From Spirosoma oryzicola (GTDB lineage Bacteria > Bacteroidota > Bacteroidia > Cytophagales > Spirosomataceae), in assembly GCF_021233055.1 (NCBI RefSeq), contig NZ_CP089542.1:1-64000 (forward strand): a DNA stretch of 64,000 nt, in the 5' to 3' direction. The notes under the pieces were generated by a model. The model was not told where the DNA came from. It saw only the letters and a list, made by a program, of their open reading frames with translations, and made no database searches. Position numbers and translations under genes: made by a program. Within the stretch, counting starts at the first letter, position 1, and the number at the start of each line of letters is the position of its first letter. Of the stretch, positions 1-9,159 are shown piece by piece.

Positions 1-1
1 C

Positions 2-826
2 ACCTTTCCCCTCTACGCAGCTAAGGTCGATTCGCTGGACGTACCCAGTACAGTGATGAAAAAAAACCTGCGGGCAGTGGTCGTTTTGCCTGATGCCTAT
101 GCCTCCTCGGCCAAAAACAAAACAGCATACCCAGTTCTTTACCTACTACACGGCGGCTTTGGCCACTTCAACGACTGGATTACCAAAACGCCCGATAAAA
201 CCCTGATTCAACGGCTCTCTGACCAATATGGCCTTATTATCGTCATGCCGGAAGGAGAAGCCTTCAGCTACTATCTGGACAGTCCGGTTATCAAAGACAG
301 TCAGTTTGAAACGTACCTGACCAAAGAGGTCGTCGACAAGATTGATAACACGTACCGAACCATCCGCAGTCCGAAAGGGCGGGTTATTACAGGTCTGTCG
401 ATGGGCGGCTACGGCGCATTGTACCTGGCTACGCGTCACCCCGATCTGTATTGTGCAGCTGGCAGCATGAGCGGAGCGCTGAATCTGGACATGAATATCT
501 GGAAGCTCCCCCCCGACGCAGCTAAAAATATCAGAGCCGAATTCGAAAAGATTCTGGGGCCATTCAGTCAGTCAGCCGATGGATGGGCTGCTTATTCAGT
601 AGTGGGCATGGCCGATAAAATGAAGGCAAATGGATTAAAACTGGTTATCGACTGCGGGGTGGATGATTTTCTGATCGAGTCTAATCGGGAATTGCATCGT
701 CGGCTGGTTTTCAATCAAACACCTCACGATTACAGCGAACGTCCCGGAGGTCATAGCTGGGAATTTTGGCAGAACGCCCTCCCCTATCAGGTACTGTTTT
801 TCAGTAAGGTGCTGAACGGAAATTAA
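2..826 (+). CDS. Esterase of the tributyrin esterase / FrmB-like family, 5' end outside window
   Basis: The frame is open to the left edge, and the residues before the first internal Met (base 53) read as family sequence (VDSLDVPSTVMKKNLRAVVV), so the true start lies outside the window. It is an alpha/beta hydrolase of the esterase D / CE1-like group: oxyanion strand LLHGGFG, nucleophile Ser in GLSMGG (bases about 400-417), acid in CGVDDF, and catalytic His in PGGHSW near the C-terminus. Such enzymes hydrolyse short-chain acyl, S-formylglutathione or sugar esters; the substrate cannot be read from sequence. Its signal peptide, if any, is off the window. The gene ends 31 bases before the CitMHS gene on the same strand, so it could be co-transcribed. 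Confidence 0.85.
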   Translation, partial: TFPLYAAKVDSLDVPSTVMKKNLRAVVVLPDAYASSAKNKTAYPVLYLLHGGFGHFNDWITKTPDKTLIQRLSDQYGLIIVMPEGEAFSYYLDSPVIKDSQFETYLTKEVVDKIDNTYRTIRSPKGRVITGLSMGGYGALYLATRHPDLYCAAGSMSGALNLDMNIWKLPPDAAKNIRAEFEKILGPFSQSADGWAAYSVVGMADKMKANGLKLVIDCGVDDFLIESNRELHRRLVFNQTPHDYSERPGGHSWEFWQNALPYQVLFFSKVLNGN

Positions 827-857
827 GTAGCTAACCAACTTGAACTAGATCCGATCT

Positions 858-2153
858 ATGCTTTCATTACTTGGTTTCGCTACCATTGCTCTTTTTCTGG
901 TATTGATTATCACCAAGCGGCTGTCGGTGATTACAGCGCTTGTTCTGGTGCCGTTGGTATTTGGTTTTCTGGCCGGATTTGGACCGAAAGAACTAGGAGA
1001 GATGATTTTAGCAGGCATCAAGCAGGTAGCTCCGACGGGTATTCTGCTCATGTTCGCCGTGCTGTATTTCGGGACCATGCTGGATGTTGGCCTGTTTGAC
1101 CCGATCATTGCAGCCATTATTCGCCTGGTAAAAGGTGACCCGCTAAAGGTTATCTTGGGAACAGCAGTATTAACCATGATCGTCCACCTCGATGGCGATG
1201 GAACGGCTACGTTTATGATTGTCATGTCGGCCTTTTTACCGATCTACAAACAGTTGCGTATCAATCGGCTGATCCTTACGGGGATCGTCGCGCTGAGCGT
1301 GGGCCCTATGCACTTGGTACCGTGGTCTGGTACATCAGCGCGGGCTATTTCAACGCTGAAAACGGATGCTACTCAATTATTCAATCCTAATATTCCTGCC
1401 ATTGTAGCCGGTATTGGGTGGGTGCTTTTTGTCGCTTACTGGTTTGGGCTAAAAGAACGCAAACGGTTAGGCGTTAGTGACCTGAACTATGTACATCAGG
1501 AAAGCCTGACCGACCAGCAAAAGCAATTTCGCCGACCCCGTCTGTTCTGGGTAAACGCCGTACTGACCGTTGCCCTGATTACTACCCTGATGAAAGGCTG
1601 GGTACCCGCTCCGGCCCTGTTCATTTTGGCCGCCACGGTTGCCTTATTGCTTAATTATCCTCACTTACCTGATCAACAAAAGGTGCTTAGAAGCCACGGT
1701 AATAACATTTTCATGGTATCGAGTATGATCTTTGCCGCTGGTGTCTTTTCAGGAATCCTGACCGGTACCAAAATGATTGACGCTATGGCTACGTCCGTCA
1801 TTTCATTGATTCCCCAGCAACACGCGGCCTGGCTTCCAACGCTGACAGCCATCACCAGTATGCCCGCCAGTCTGCTATTTACACCGGATGCTTATTACTT
1901 TGGCGTTGTCCCGATCCTGAGTCAGACGGCAACCCAGTTTGGCATCGACCCGCTGGAGATTGGCAGGGCCGCTCTGCTGGGTCAGATGACGGTTGGTTTT
2001 CCGGTTAGTCCGCTGACAGCATCGACATTCCTGCTGGTCGGTCTGGCGGAGGTGGATTTAGGCGATCACCAGAAATTTATTCTCAAATGGGCTTTCGGCA
2101 CCACAATCGTAATGACGCTGGCGGCTCTCTTAACTGGCTCGATTCACGTATGA
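858..2153 (+). CDS. CitMHS-family citrate/divalent-metal transporter
   Basis: 431 residues, very hydrophobic, with about 11-12 membrane segments. The N-terminal half carries the conserved family signature around IVHLDGDGTATFMI and GPMHLVPWSGTSAR. CitMHS (TC 2.A.11) proteins of the inner membrane import citrate as a metal complex with protons; some relatives carry other carboxylates. The stop TGA overlaps the next start (ATGA at 2150-2153), so translation is coupled to the AtuA-like gene, and transporter and AtuA-like proteins probably serve one pathway. The substrate could be a non-citrate carboxylate, given the partner genes. The family call is firm; the substrate is inferred. Confidence 0.85.
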   Translation: MLSLLGFATIALFLVLIITKRLSVITALVLVPLVFGFLAGFGPKELGEMILAGIKQVAPTGILLMFAVLYFGTMLDVGLFDPIIAAIIRLVKGDPLKVILGTAVLTMIVHLDGDGTATFMIVMSAFLPIYKQLRINRLILTGIVALSVGPMHLVPWSGTSARAISTLKTDATQLFNPNIPAIVAGIGWVLFVAYWFGLKERKRLGVSDLNYVHQESLTDQQKQFRRPRLFWVNAVLTVALITTLMKGWVPAPALFILAATVALLLNYPHLPDQQKVLRSHGNNIFMVSSMIFAAGVFSGILTGTKMIDAMATSVISLIPQQHAAWLPTLTAITSMPASLLFTPDAYYFGVVPILSQTATQFGIDPLEIGRAALLGQMTVGFPVSPLTASTFLLVGLAEVDLGDHQKFILKWAFGTTIVMTLAALLTGSIHV

Positions 2154-3466
2154 AAGCAACTGTTCGGATAGGTTGCGGGGCTGGCTTTTCCGGCGACCGG
2201 CTCGACCCGGCGCTCGTTCTGGTTCAGCAAGGTAATTTAGACTATCTGGTGCTGGAATGTCTGGCCGAACGTACCATCGCGCTGGCGCAGAAACGCAAAC
2301 GGCAGGATGCCAAACTAGGTTACGATCCCCTACTGGAACGCCGAATTGTCAGTCTGTTACCGCATTTAGTGGCGAATAAGGTTCGTCTGGTCACCAACAT
2401 GGGCGCAGCCAATCCGCTGGCGGCTGCCCAAAAAATTATCGATATTGCTCAACAACTATCTGTATCGGTCACAGTAGCGGCTGTCACGGGCGACGATGTA
2501 TTCAGCCTGCTTTCGGGTAGCGAAGTGGCGTTGGAGACGGGTAAGCCCCTATCCGAATCTGGTCTACTGGTGTCGGCCAATGCTTACATGGGTATCGATG
2601 CCATTTTACCGGCCTTGGCCACCGATGCCGACATCATCATTACGGGTCGGGTAGCCGATCCATCGCTTTTTTTAGCTCCGCTGGTTCACGAATTTGGCTG
2701 GTCGCTGGACAATTATAACCCGTTGGGACAGGGTACGGTCATTGGGCATTTACTGGAATGTGCAGGTCAACTTACGGGCGGGTACTTTGCTGATCCCGGT
2801 CGTAAAGACGTAGCCGACATGGCTCGTCTGGGCCACCCCTTTGCCGATGTTTCGTCGGATGGCACGGCTGTTTTCAGTAAAGTATCTGGTACGGGTGGCG
2901 TGTTAAGTCTATCGACAGCAAAAGAACAGCTGCTCTACGAAGTCATGGACCCCAGCCGTTACATTACCCCCGACGTTGTCGCTGATTTTACGCAAGTACG
3001 ATTGACTGAAATGGGACCCAATCAGGTTAAGGCTTCGGGTGGACAAGGTCAAGCCCGGCCTGATACGCTGAAAGTTAGCGTAGGTTATGAAGCGGGTTTT
3101 ATTGGTGAAGGAGAGATTTCATACGCTGGGTCAAACGCTCTCAACCGGGCAAAACTAGCCGGAACTATCATTCAAGAGCGGCTACAGGATTATTTCACCG
3201 ACCTACGGATCGACTATATCGGCAGCACGTCGGTGCATCGAACCAACTTTGGTCATTATCCAGATCCTTACGAAATTCGGCTGCGGGTAGCCGGGAAAGC
3301 GTCAACAGCGCAACAGGCTGCGTTAGTAGGTGAAGAAGTCGAAGCCCTTTACACTAATGGTCCGGCGGGCGGGGGCGGTGCCCGGAAGTACGTTCACGAA
3401 CTCGTGGGTATCGTATCAACGCTTATAGATCGTCACCAACTAACGCCACAGGTAACCCTTTTTTAG
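2150..3466 (+). CDS. AtuA-type DUF1446 protein (N-terminal part of split AtuA)
   Basis: 438 residues from the ATG at 2150, which overlaps the CitMHS stop. A longer frame opens at 2087, but MKATVRIGCGAGFSGDRLDP is the usual family start. DUF1446 proteins are named after AtuA of acyclic terpene utilisation in Pseudomonas, where the domain precedes a C-terminal segment of about 100 residues. Here that segment is the next gene, so the pair is a split AtuA. Conserved Gly-rich stretches are visible (TNMGAANP, ITGRVADPSLF, GPAGGGGARKY). The biochemical role of the family is not well established. Linkage to a carboxylate carrier suggests catabolism of an organic acid or acyl compound; this is inference. 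Confidence 0.82.
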   Translation: MKATVRIGCGAGFSGDRLDPALVLVQQGNLDYLVLECLAERTIALAQKRKRQDAKLGYDPLLERRIVSLLPHLVANKVRLVTNMGAANPLAAAQKIIDIAQQLSVSVTVAAVTGDDVFSLLSGSEVALETGKPLSESGLLVSANAYMGIDAILPALATDADIIITGRVADPSLFLAPLVHEFGWSLDNYNPLGQGTVIGHLLECAGQLTGGYFADPGRKDVADMARLGHPFADVSSDGTAVFSKVSGTGGVLSLSTAKEQLLYEVMDPSRYITPDVVADFTQVRLTEMGPNQVKASGGQGQARPDTLKVSVGYEAGFIGEGEISYAGSNALNRAKLAGTIIQERLQDYFTDLRIDYIGSTSVHRTNFGHYPDPYEIRLRVAGKASTAQQAALVGEEVEALYTNGPAGGGGARKYVHELVGIVSTLIDRHQLTPQVTLF

Positions 3467-3468
3467 TC

Positions 3469-3780
3469 ATGACCATCAAGCTCTACGACATTGCCCACAG
3501 CCGGGCGGGCGACAAAGGCAATACCCTCACGCTCTCGCTTATTCCCTATAAAGCCGAAGATTATCCGCTACTCTGCGATCAGGTTACAGCCGAGGCTGTC
3601 AAACAGCACCTGCGCGATATTGTGCTTGGTGAAATTACCCGGTACGAACTACCTAACTTACCTGCCCTTCAATTTGTCTGCCAACAAGCGTTGAATGGTG
3701 GTGTAACAACCTCCCTCACAATGGACATGCACGGGAAGAGTTTAAGTTACGCGCTGCTGGAGATGTGGATTACTGTCTAG
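3469..3780 (+). CDS. Small AtuA C-terminal-domain protein
   Basis: 103 residues, starting three bases after the DUF1446 stop. It begins MTIKLYDIAHSRAGDKGNTL, which matches the start of the C-terminal domain that follows DUF1446 in full-length AtuA proteins. The SRAGDKG motif is the family hallmark. It has no signal peptide or membrane segment, so it is probably cytoplasmic and works in complex with the preceding protein. It is the last gene of the three-gene CitMHS / DUF1446 / AtuA-C operon. No terminator hairpin was recognised in the 286-base spacer before the M13 peptidase gene. Confidence 0.8.
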   Translation: MTIKLYDIAHSRAGDKGNTLTLSLIPYKAEDYPLLCDQVTAEAVKQHLRDIVLGEITRYELPNLPALQFVCQQALNGGVTTSLTMDMHGKSLSYALLEMWITV

Positions 3781-4066
3781 CCAATAGTCCGTGAGGATTG
3801 TCATTTGGTATTCGTAGCTTCTTGGTCTACGCCCTGTCTGATGGGTCTCAGAAAAATGTGCGGCTGGGACCAACTATTAGGGCTCGCAAATTGGGTGGCT
3901 ACAAATCGGAATCGGTCCTCCCCGACCCTTCCGCAGATAAGAACATCGCTGCTTGTCATCAACGATCATTTTTTGCTACCCAACTATTTCAGATCAATTG
4001 AAATTAGGCCAATTTTGATCTTGCACAAAATTGGTTGGTCTGAATTGACCCCTATCATCACAAATC

Positions 4067-6085
4067 ATGATACGATTAGTCTTTTTTTCGCTGGCCTTAT
4101 TGATGGCCGGAGCCTGCCAGCGAACAGCGATCCCGACTACAAAACGGGTAGTCTTAGCCGGAATCGACGCTTCCAAAAAACCAGGAGATGATTTCTTTAC
4201 CTATGCCAACGGAATTTGGTATGATACCGCCCGTATACCAGCTTCTCAAACGGGCGTAGGCTCTTACTCTTTTTTAAATTACCCACAACGTATCCGGTTA
4301 CAAGGAATTCTGGATAGCGTTTCAGTAAGCCGCAACGTACCTGGAAGTCTCGAACAAAAAGTAGGTGATTTTTATGCTTCGGGTATGGACACGACTGCTA
4401 TCAACAACCGCGGTTACGAACCGATCAAACCGTTACTTGCCCGTATTGACGCTCTTACGGATGTTTCTTCGCTGCTTAAGTTTGTAGCAGAAGAGCAAAA
4501 GGCCGGGAATGGCTCTATTGTTGGCTTTTACGTCGGTCCTGATCAAAAACAAAGCAAAATCAATATTGCTCAGTTTCGTCAAACTGGTATCGGCTTGCCC
4601 GAACGAGCCTATTACTTCAAAACCGATTCGTCAACGCTTCTGATTCAAAAGGCGTACAAAAATTACCTTACTCGTCTGTTTGAGTTGATTGGTACGGAGC
4701 CAACGGTTGCGGAAAAGAATGCCACTGTTGCATACGCTATCGAGAAGCAATTGGCTACTGCTCATCGAACCAATATCGAACTCAGAGATGTAAAGGCCAA
4801 CTACAACAAAATGGCGGTCGCAGCTCTGGATTCCAAACAGCCTAGTCTGCACTGGACAACGCTGTTGACCGACTTGGGTTTACAAGTTGATTCGGTTAAT
4901 GTGGGGCAGCCCGCTTATTATGATCAGTTGAATACGATGGCAACGTCCGTTGCGATTGATGATTGGAAAGCTTATTTGAAAGCTCGTGCATTAACTAATT
5001 ACGCAAATTTTCTAAGTCAACCGTTTATCGATGCAACGTTCGCCTATAGCAAAATTCTGACGGGCCAAGCCATTAAGCAGACGCGGGCTGAAGAGATGAC
5101 GCAAGCTGTCGATCGGTCGCTGGGTGATGCGTTGGCTCAGTTGTACGTCAAAAAATACTTTCCCGAATCGGCTAGAAAACGAATGGCTGTTTTGGTCGAT
5201 AATCTTAAAAAAGCATTTGAGGCCCGTATTAACCGCCTGGACTGGATGAGTGATTCGACCAAGACTAAAGCGAAAGACAAACTGTATGCCTTCTCGCAAA
5301 AAATAGGTTATCCGGACAAGTGGCGTGATTACTCGCAGGTGGCGATAAAAAGAGACGCTTATTTTGAAAACCGGCTGTCGGCGGCTAAGCACGATTACCT
5401 GGATAGGTTGGCCAAAGTAGGGCGACCTGTCGACCGAACGGAATGGCATACGACTCCCCCCACGGTAACGGCTTACAACAATCCTCCACTGAATGAAATT
5501 GTGTTTCCGGCGGGTATTCTACAACCACCTTATTTTGATGTAAACGCTGATGATGCGCTTAACTATGGCGGAATTGGAATGGTAATCGGTCATGAAATAA
5601 CGCACTCGTTCGATGATCAGGGAGCACAATACGACAAAGATGGTAACGTGACCAACTGGTGGAACAAGACAGATTACGCTAAATTCAAAGCGAAGACACA
5701 GCAAGTGATTGATCAGTATAACTCCTTTACGGTGCTGGATTCGGTGCACGTGAAAGGAGCTTTAACGGTAGGGGAAAATACGGCTGATATTGCGGGTGTC
5801 GCTATCGCTTATGATGCCTTCAAACTGACTGAGCAGGGAATGGGGACTACAAAGTTGGACGGTTTTACACCCGATCAGCGCTTCTTTATATCGATTGCCC
5901 GGATCTGGCGCGTCAAAACAAGAGATGCGTACATGGGCATGTACGTTAACACGAATCCGCACTCACCAGCCAAATGGCGTGTGAATGGACCGCTGATGAA
6001 CTTCACACCGTTCTACAATGCCTTTAATGTGCAGCCAGGTGACAAAATGTATAAACCTGAACAGGATCGGATCAGCGTTTGGTAA
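4067..6085 (+). CDS. pepO: M13-family zinc metallopeptidase (neprilysin/PepO-like) lipoprotein
   Basis: 672 residues, the usual M13 length. The N-terminus is a lipoprotein signal with lipobox LMAGAC, so the enzyme is probably periplasmic or outer-membrane anchored. The zinc site is complete: HEITH (H509, H513) and the third ligand Glu in GENTADIAG (E570). The substrate-binding NAYY-type motif appears as TAYNNPPLNEI, and the C-terminus ends in RISVW, close to the CxxW end of the family. M13 enzymes cleave oligopeptides on the N-terminal side of hydrophobic residues. The gene is followed by a hairpin pair that could terminate transcription. Confidence 0.93.
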   Translation: MIRLVFFSLALLMAGACQRTAIPTTKRVVLAGIDASKKPGDDFFTYANGIWYDTARIPASQTGVGSYSFLNYPQRIRLQGILDSVSVSRNVPGSLEQKVGDFYASGMDTTAINNRGYEPIKPLLARIDALTDVSSLLKFVAEEQKAGNGSIVGFYVGPDQKQSKINIAQFRQTGIGLPERAYYFKTDSSTLLIQKAYKNYLTRLFELIGTEPTVAEKNATVAYAIEKQLATAHRTNIELRDVKANYNKMAVAALDSKQPSLHWTTLLTDLGLQVDSVNVGQPAYYDQLNTMATSVAIDDWKAYLKARALTNYANFLSQPFIDATFAYSKILTGQAIKQTRAEEMTQAVDRSLGDALAQLYVKKYFPESARKRMAVLVDNLKKAFEARINRLDWMSDSTKTKAKDKLYAFSQKIGYPDKWRDYSQVAIKRDAYFENRLSAAKHDYLDRLAKVGRPVDRTEWHTTPPTVTAYNNPPLNEIVFPAGILQPPYFDVNADDALNYGGIGMVIGHEITHSFDDQGAQYDKDGNVTNWWNKTDYAKFKAKTQQVIDQYNSFTVLDSVHVKGALTVGENTADIAGVAIAYDAFKLTEQGMGTTKLDGFTPDQRFFISIARIWRVKTRDAYMGMYVNTNPHSPAKWRVNGPLMNFTPFYNAFNVQPGDKMYKPEQDRISVW

Positions 6086-6135
6086 GACTTAATCTACAGT
6101 TTGGAGATAACGTCGGTAGGAGCAGCTTCTGCTTG

Positions 6136-6202
6136 CAATAATGGTGTCAAACTGGCACCATTATTTTTTCCAAGTAATGGTGCCAGTTTGACACCATTAT
6201 TG
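6136..6202. repeat. 27-bp perfect inverted repeat; terminator and possible parS-like site
   Basis: Arms 6136-6162 and 6176-6202 are exact reverse complements with a 13-base spacer. Each arm is itself a hairpin: AATAATGGTG, a nine-base loop, CACCATTATT. The left hairpin is followed by a T-run, so it would terminate the M13 gene. The cores GTGTCAAACTGGCAC (6144-6158) and its inverse (6180-6194) lie 17 bases beyond the parB stop, a common place for a centromere-like site. Termination is the safer reading; the partition role is a guess. Confidence 0.6.
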
Positions 6203-6218
6203 TTGGACAATAGAAAAT

Positions 6219-7130
6219 CTATCTGCTATGTTGCTTTGCTTTAGTTACTAAAATCAATAGTTGATCGCAGTCGCTAACAAATTGGGCATTGTTGGGATCT
6301 AAACTGTTGGCGATCTGGACGATTTGCTTCATCAATATTGAAACATCACTTGCTGTGTCAGACGGCTCGGCTGACGCCTGTTCGGTCTGTGCGATAGCCA
6401 TCACATCGGATAACGAAAGTGGAGCAGTTTCCGGCGAAACGGAGCGACCAATTTCCCGGATGACCTCTTTAGACACCTTCTGTTTTCCCTTCAACACATC
6501 TTGCTTCAAATCGGGAACCAGACGATCTATTCCTTCTGAGTAGTCGCTGTCCCGCATGATGGTCCGTGGGGATACGTTAAACTGTTTGGCTAGCTTATCC
6601 CGAGTTCGTTCTCCCTGGCCACTTTTGGCCTCTAATGGAGTGGTAGCTTCTTGGATGGGCCGACCTGCTATTTGGCGTTCGTTACGGTATTTCAAACCTC
6701 GCAGGTACGACATTTGCTCGGGGGTGAGGTTTCGACGCCCGAGTTGATTGTCAATCATGAAGTCGCGAACCGCTTGAGTAGTTGCGAAGTCATGTAGAGT
6801 GATCTTGAAGTTTAGATTGTGTTCTGTACAAATCTCGAAGCGATTATGGCCATCAATCAAGACGTTGATGGGTGTCGTATCTGTAGACCCATCAACAGTT
6901 CCCTGAGTTGTTTGCCAGATCAACAGGGGTTCCCGGCAACCTTCTTTCAAGATATTAGTTTTCAACTGCTCATACTCGATGTTCTGGAGTGGAGGGATTA
7001 ATTCTTTAAATTCAGCCAATACAGTGATATTCGCCTTTACTTCATCAAGCATGTTCTGCATGAGATTAGCTGAATTGCGATGCAGTACAGGGGGTTCGCC
7101 GGAAGCAGTTTTGAATTTTTTCATAGTCAT
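6219..7130 (-). CDS. parB: ParB/RepB-like plasmid partition protein
   Basis: 303 residues. The N-terminal third resembles the ParB/sulfiredoxin-like nuclease fold: IKEGCREPLLIW-type context followed by DGHNRFEI, the position of the GHRR-type motif. The middle has a helix-turn-helix (residues about 180-200, KLAKQFNVSPRTIMRD), and Gln/Asn-rich stretches follow. The ATG directly abuts the parA stop, so the two are co-translated. ParB proteins bind a centromere site and stimulate ParA to segregate the replicon. Divergent placement from a Rep gene across an iteron array supports a plasmid partition role. A second Met two codons downstream (7124) could also start the protein. Confidence 0.85.
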   Translation of the reverse strand: MTMKKFKTASGEPPVLHRNSANLMQNMLDEVKANITVLAEFKELIPPLQNIEYEQLKTNILKEGCREPLLIWQTTQGTVDGSTDTTPINVLIDGHNRFEICTEHNLNFKITLHDFATTQAVRDFMIDNQLGRRNLTPEQMSYLRGLKYRNERQIAGRPIQEATTPLEAKSGQGERTRDKLAKQFNVSPRTIMRDSDYSEGIDRLVPDLKQDVLKGKQKVSKEVIREIGRSVSPETAPLSLSDVMAIAQTEQASAEPSDTASDVSILMKQIVQIANSLDPNNAQFVSDCDQLLILVTKAKQHSR

Positions 7131-8084
7131 TTAGGCTGAATGCTTTGTAACTACTTCGTCTGCCAAAGCTTGGTAGTCAATAGCGCCAGGAGATGAAGGT
7201 TTGTAATCGAAAATATCCTGACCAACGTATTGCGATTCGGCCAAGGATATGTTTTGTCGGATCTCTGTATTAAAGAATGGTTGATCCTTTAGATCGGCCC
7301 GTACTTGCGCCATCAACTCCCGGTGAAGTACCAATTGCGGATTCACTCTGGCCATAACTATTCCCTCAATAGTGAGCCGGGCGTTGAAGGACTCTTTTAT
7401 GTCGTGAATAAGCTCAAGTAGGTTGTACATCCCTTTTACGGCTGATGCTTCCGGCTCGAGCACAACCAATGCGGCAGTTGATGCCACCAGGGCTGAGTAG
7501 GTGAAGATAGTCAGCGAAGGGGGACAATCGATGAGAATGTAATCGTACTGTGCCAATAAGGGAGCTAATGCGTTCTTGAAACGTAATACACCACTAGGCG
7601 TCTTGGTCAATTCAGCTTCGGCTTTCGAGAGTTCCAGATCGCTTGGGACTAAGTGATAGTTCTCTTTTAGTTGCACAATAGGCATAGATGCTCCCTGAGT
7701 CAGGACTTGCAGGAGTTGTTGTTGGGGATTGTGCACACCTAGGCTTTGTGACAAATTGCCTTGAGAGTCCAAGTCGATTAGTAGAACAGACTGTCCACGA
7801 TTGGCTAAGCCCTTCCCTAAATTGATTGTAGTGGTTGTTTTACCAACTCCGCCTTTGTGATTAACAACAGCTAATACCTTAGCTCGACGGTTTAGAAAAT
7901 CCTCTATGCCGTACTGGCGGAGAATGGGTTCAAGCGCCTTAAGATGTGACTCTGACAAAGTTCGTAAACCATTTATCGCTTTTGTAAGTGTACCTGTAGG
8001 TAGGCCAGCCTCTTTGTTTATTCCAGCCTGTGAAAGCGTTGGCTTCTTTTTCAAAAACTTAAAGACTTCGTCTTGTGTCAACAT
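7131..8084 (-). CDS. parA: ParA-family partition ATPase with N-terminal HTH
   Basis: 317 residues. Residues 1-60 form a helix-turn-helix-like region (TLSQAGINKEAGLPTGTLTK), typical of plasmid type Ia ParA proteins that repress their own promoter. The deviant Walker A motif KGGVGKTTT lies at about 77-85, switch I DLDSQGNLSQSLG at about 105-117, and Walker B LIDCPPS further on. It hydrolyses ATP on nucleoid DNA to move ParB-bound plasmids. It is first in a parA-parB operon transcribed away from the iteron region and the rep gene. Autoregulation is inferred from the HTH. Confidence 0.93.
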   Translation of the reverse strand: MLTQDEVFKFLKKKPTLSQAGINKEAGLPTGTLTKAINGLRTLSESHLKALEPILRQYGIEDFLNRRAKVLAVVNHKGGVGKTTTTINLGKGLANRGQSVLLIDLDSQGNLSQSLGVHNPQQQLLQVLTQGASMPIVQLKENYHLVPSDLELSKAEAELTKTPSGVLRFKNALAPLLAQYDYILIDCPPSLTIFTYSALVASTAALVVLEPEASAVKGMYNLLELIHDIKESFNARLTIEGIVMARVNPQLVLHRELMAQVRADLKDQPFFNTEIRQNISLAESQYVGQDIFDYKPSSPGAIDYQALADEVVTKHSA

Positions 8085-8570
8085 TTGCTTGTGTGCTGAA
8101 TGGTTGCCTCAAAAATAGGACTAATATCTACTAAAGCAATTACTGAGGTATAAATATAAGGCAAATCTGTGCGTTACCGTTTACTTGTTAGAGTATTTAT
8201 TGTATTCTATTTTCTACTACTATCAATTGTTACCTTTGAGTTTCAGCATCTGGTCAGGGTAGGTGATTGTAGTGTGAATGCACGTTAATAGGTATCTCTG
8301 TCCAGCTTGTGTAGTAAGTAAGAAAACTCATGATGATGGTATGAATCGCCACTTGATTATGCGGAAGTATGTAGCTTGCTTATGAGTGCTATGTATAAAA
8401 AGTAAGTCCGCTCAGTAAGTATCGAGTACAAGAGTATACTACTGGATAAAAAAGTAAGATTACTGTGTGGTTTATAGGTGTATAGCGACAAAACTTGGGT
8501 AAAAAACCGTTAGGTTTTATCTCTTCTACAAGAGGTACTTATCTAATATTCAGCATATTGATTGTTTAAT
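8085..8570. other. AT-rich spacer between parA and the iterons
   Basis: No convincing gene is visible on either strand. The stretch must hold the parA promoter on the minus strand, but no clear Bacteroidota -33/-7 pair was recognised. A small hairpin AAAACC-GTTA-GGTTTT lies near 8504-8519. Confidence 0.4.
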
Positions 8571-9142
8571 GTGGACAAAAAACTAGTGAGTGTCCACGTA
8601 TAGAATAAGGGTAAATCACTCTAGCGTTCCTTGGCTCAATAGAGACCTGTTAATCAATAAGTTGCTTTTCCGACGTTCAATAGCGAACTCTTGCTGTTGT
8701 TGTTTTCCTAAAATAGATAACTTATTGACAATCAATGAATTATCTTCCAAATGTGGACAAAAAACTAGTCAACCCCTTAGATAAATCATAAGCTGAATGA
8801 TTTTATATTTTTTCTTCGTTATCTTCAATTTAACGTATCTTTTTTACCTTTTTTCTTTAATTTCCGTTTCTTCAAATTACTTGTGAATCATTTATTACTT
8901 TATTACTTTGTTATTTTAAGAGCTTTGGCAAATAGCTGATAATTAGTTACTTATAGACAAGTTTCTACCGCTAATGTGGACAAAAAACTAGTCAATTGTG
9001 GACAAAAAACTAGTCAATTGTGGACAAAAGTTATCCACAATCGGCTCTAAACGTGGACAAAAAACTAGTGAGGCATTTTTAAACGTGGACAAAAAACTAG
9101 TGATTTGTGGACATGACCACATTTACTTACATTTGTGGATAA
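8571..9142. other. Plasmid replication origin: iterons plus DnaA boxes
   Basis: Six exact direct copies of the 17-mer GTGGACAAAAAACTAGT start at 8571, 8753, 8976, 8998, 9053 and 9085. Half copies (GTGGACA) start at 9020 and 9107, and an inverted half copy lies at 8591-8597. Spacing of 22 and 32-33 bases in the dense part places copies on one face of the helix. Two perfect DnaA-box consensus sites are present: TTATCCACA at 9031-9039 and its reverse complement at 9134-9142. The stretch 8780-8945 is very AT-rich and is a likely unwinding element. The array ends 18 bases before the rep start, as expected for an iteron-controlled theta origin with rep autoregulation. Confidence 0.92.
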
Positions 9143-9159
9143 CTAGCCTTCAACCCCGA

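Noticed and set aside
3798..4191. Two overlapping plus-strand frames of 67 and 128 codons in the gap before the M13 gene
   Set aside because: They overlap each other in different frames, lack family similarity, and the longer one runs into the M13 coding region.
8590..8784. 64-codon frame inside the origin region
   Set aside because: It covers an iteron and AT-rich origin DNA and shows no protein-like composition.
8571..9101. Direct repeats resembling a CRISPR array
   Set aside because: The repeat is only 17 bases, spacing is irregular (5 to more than 200 bases) and the location beside rep with DnaA boxes fits iterons; no cas genes are present.
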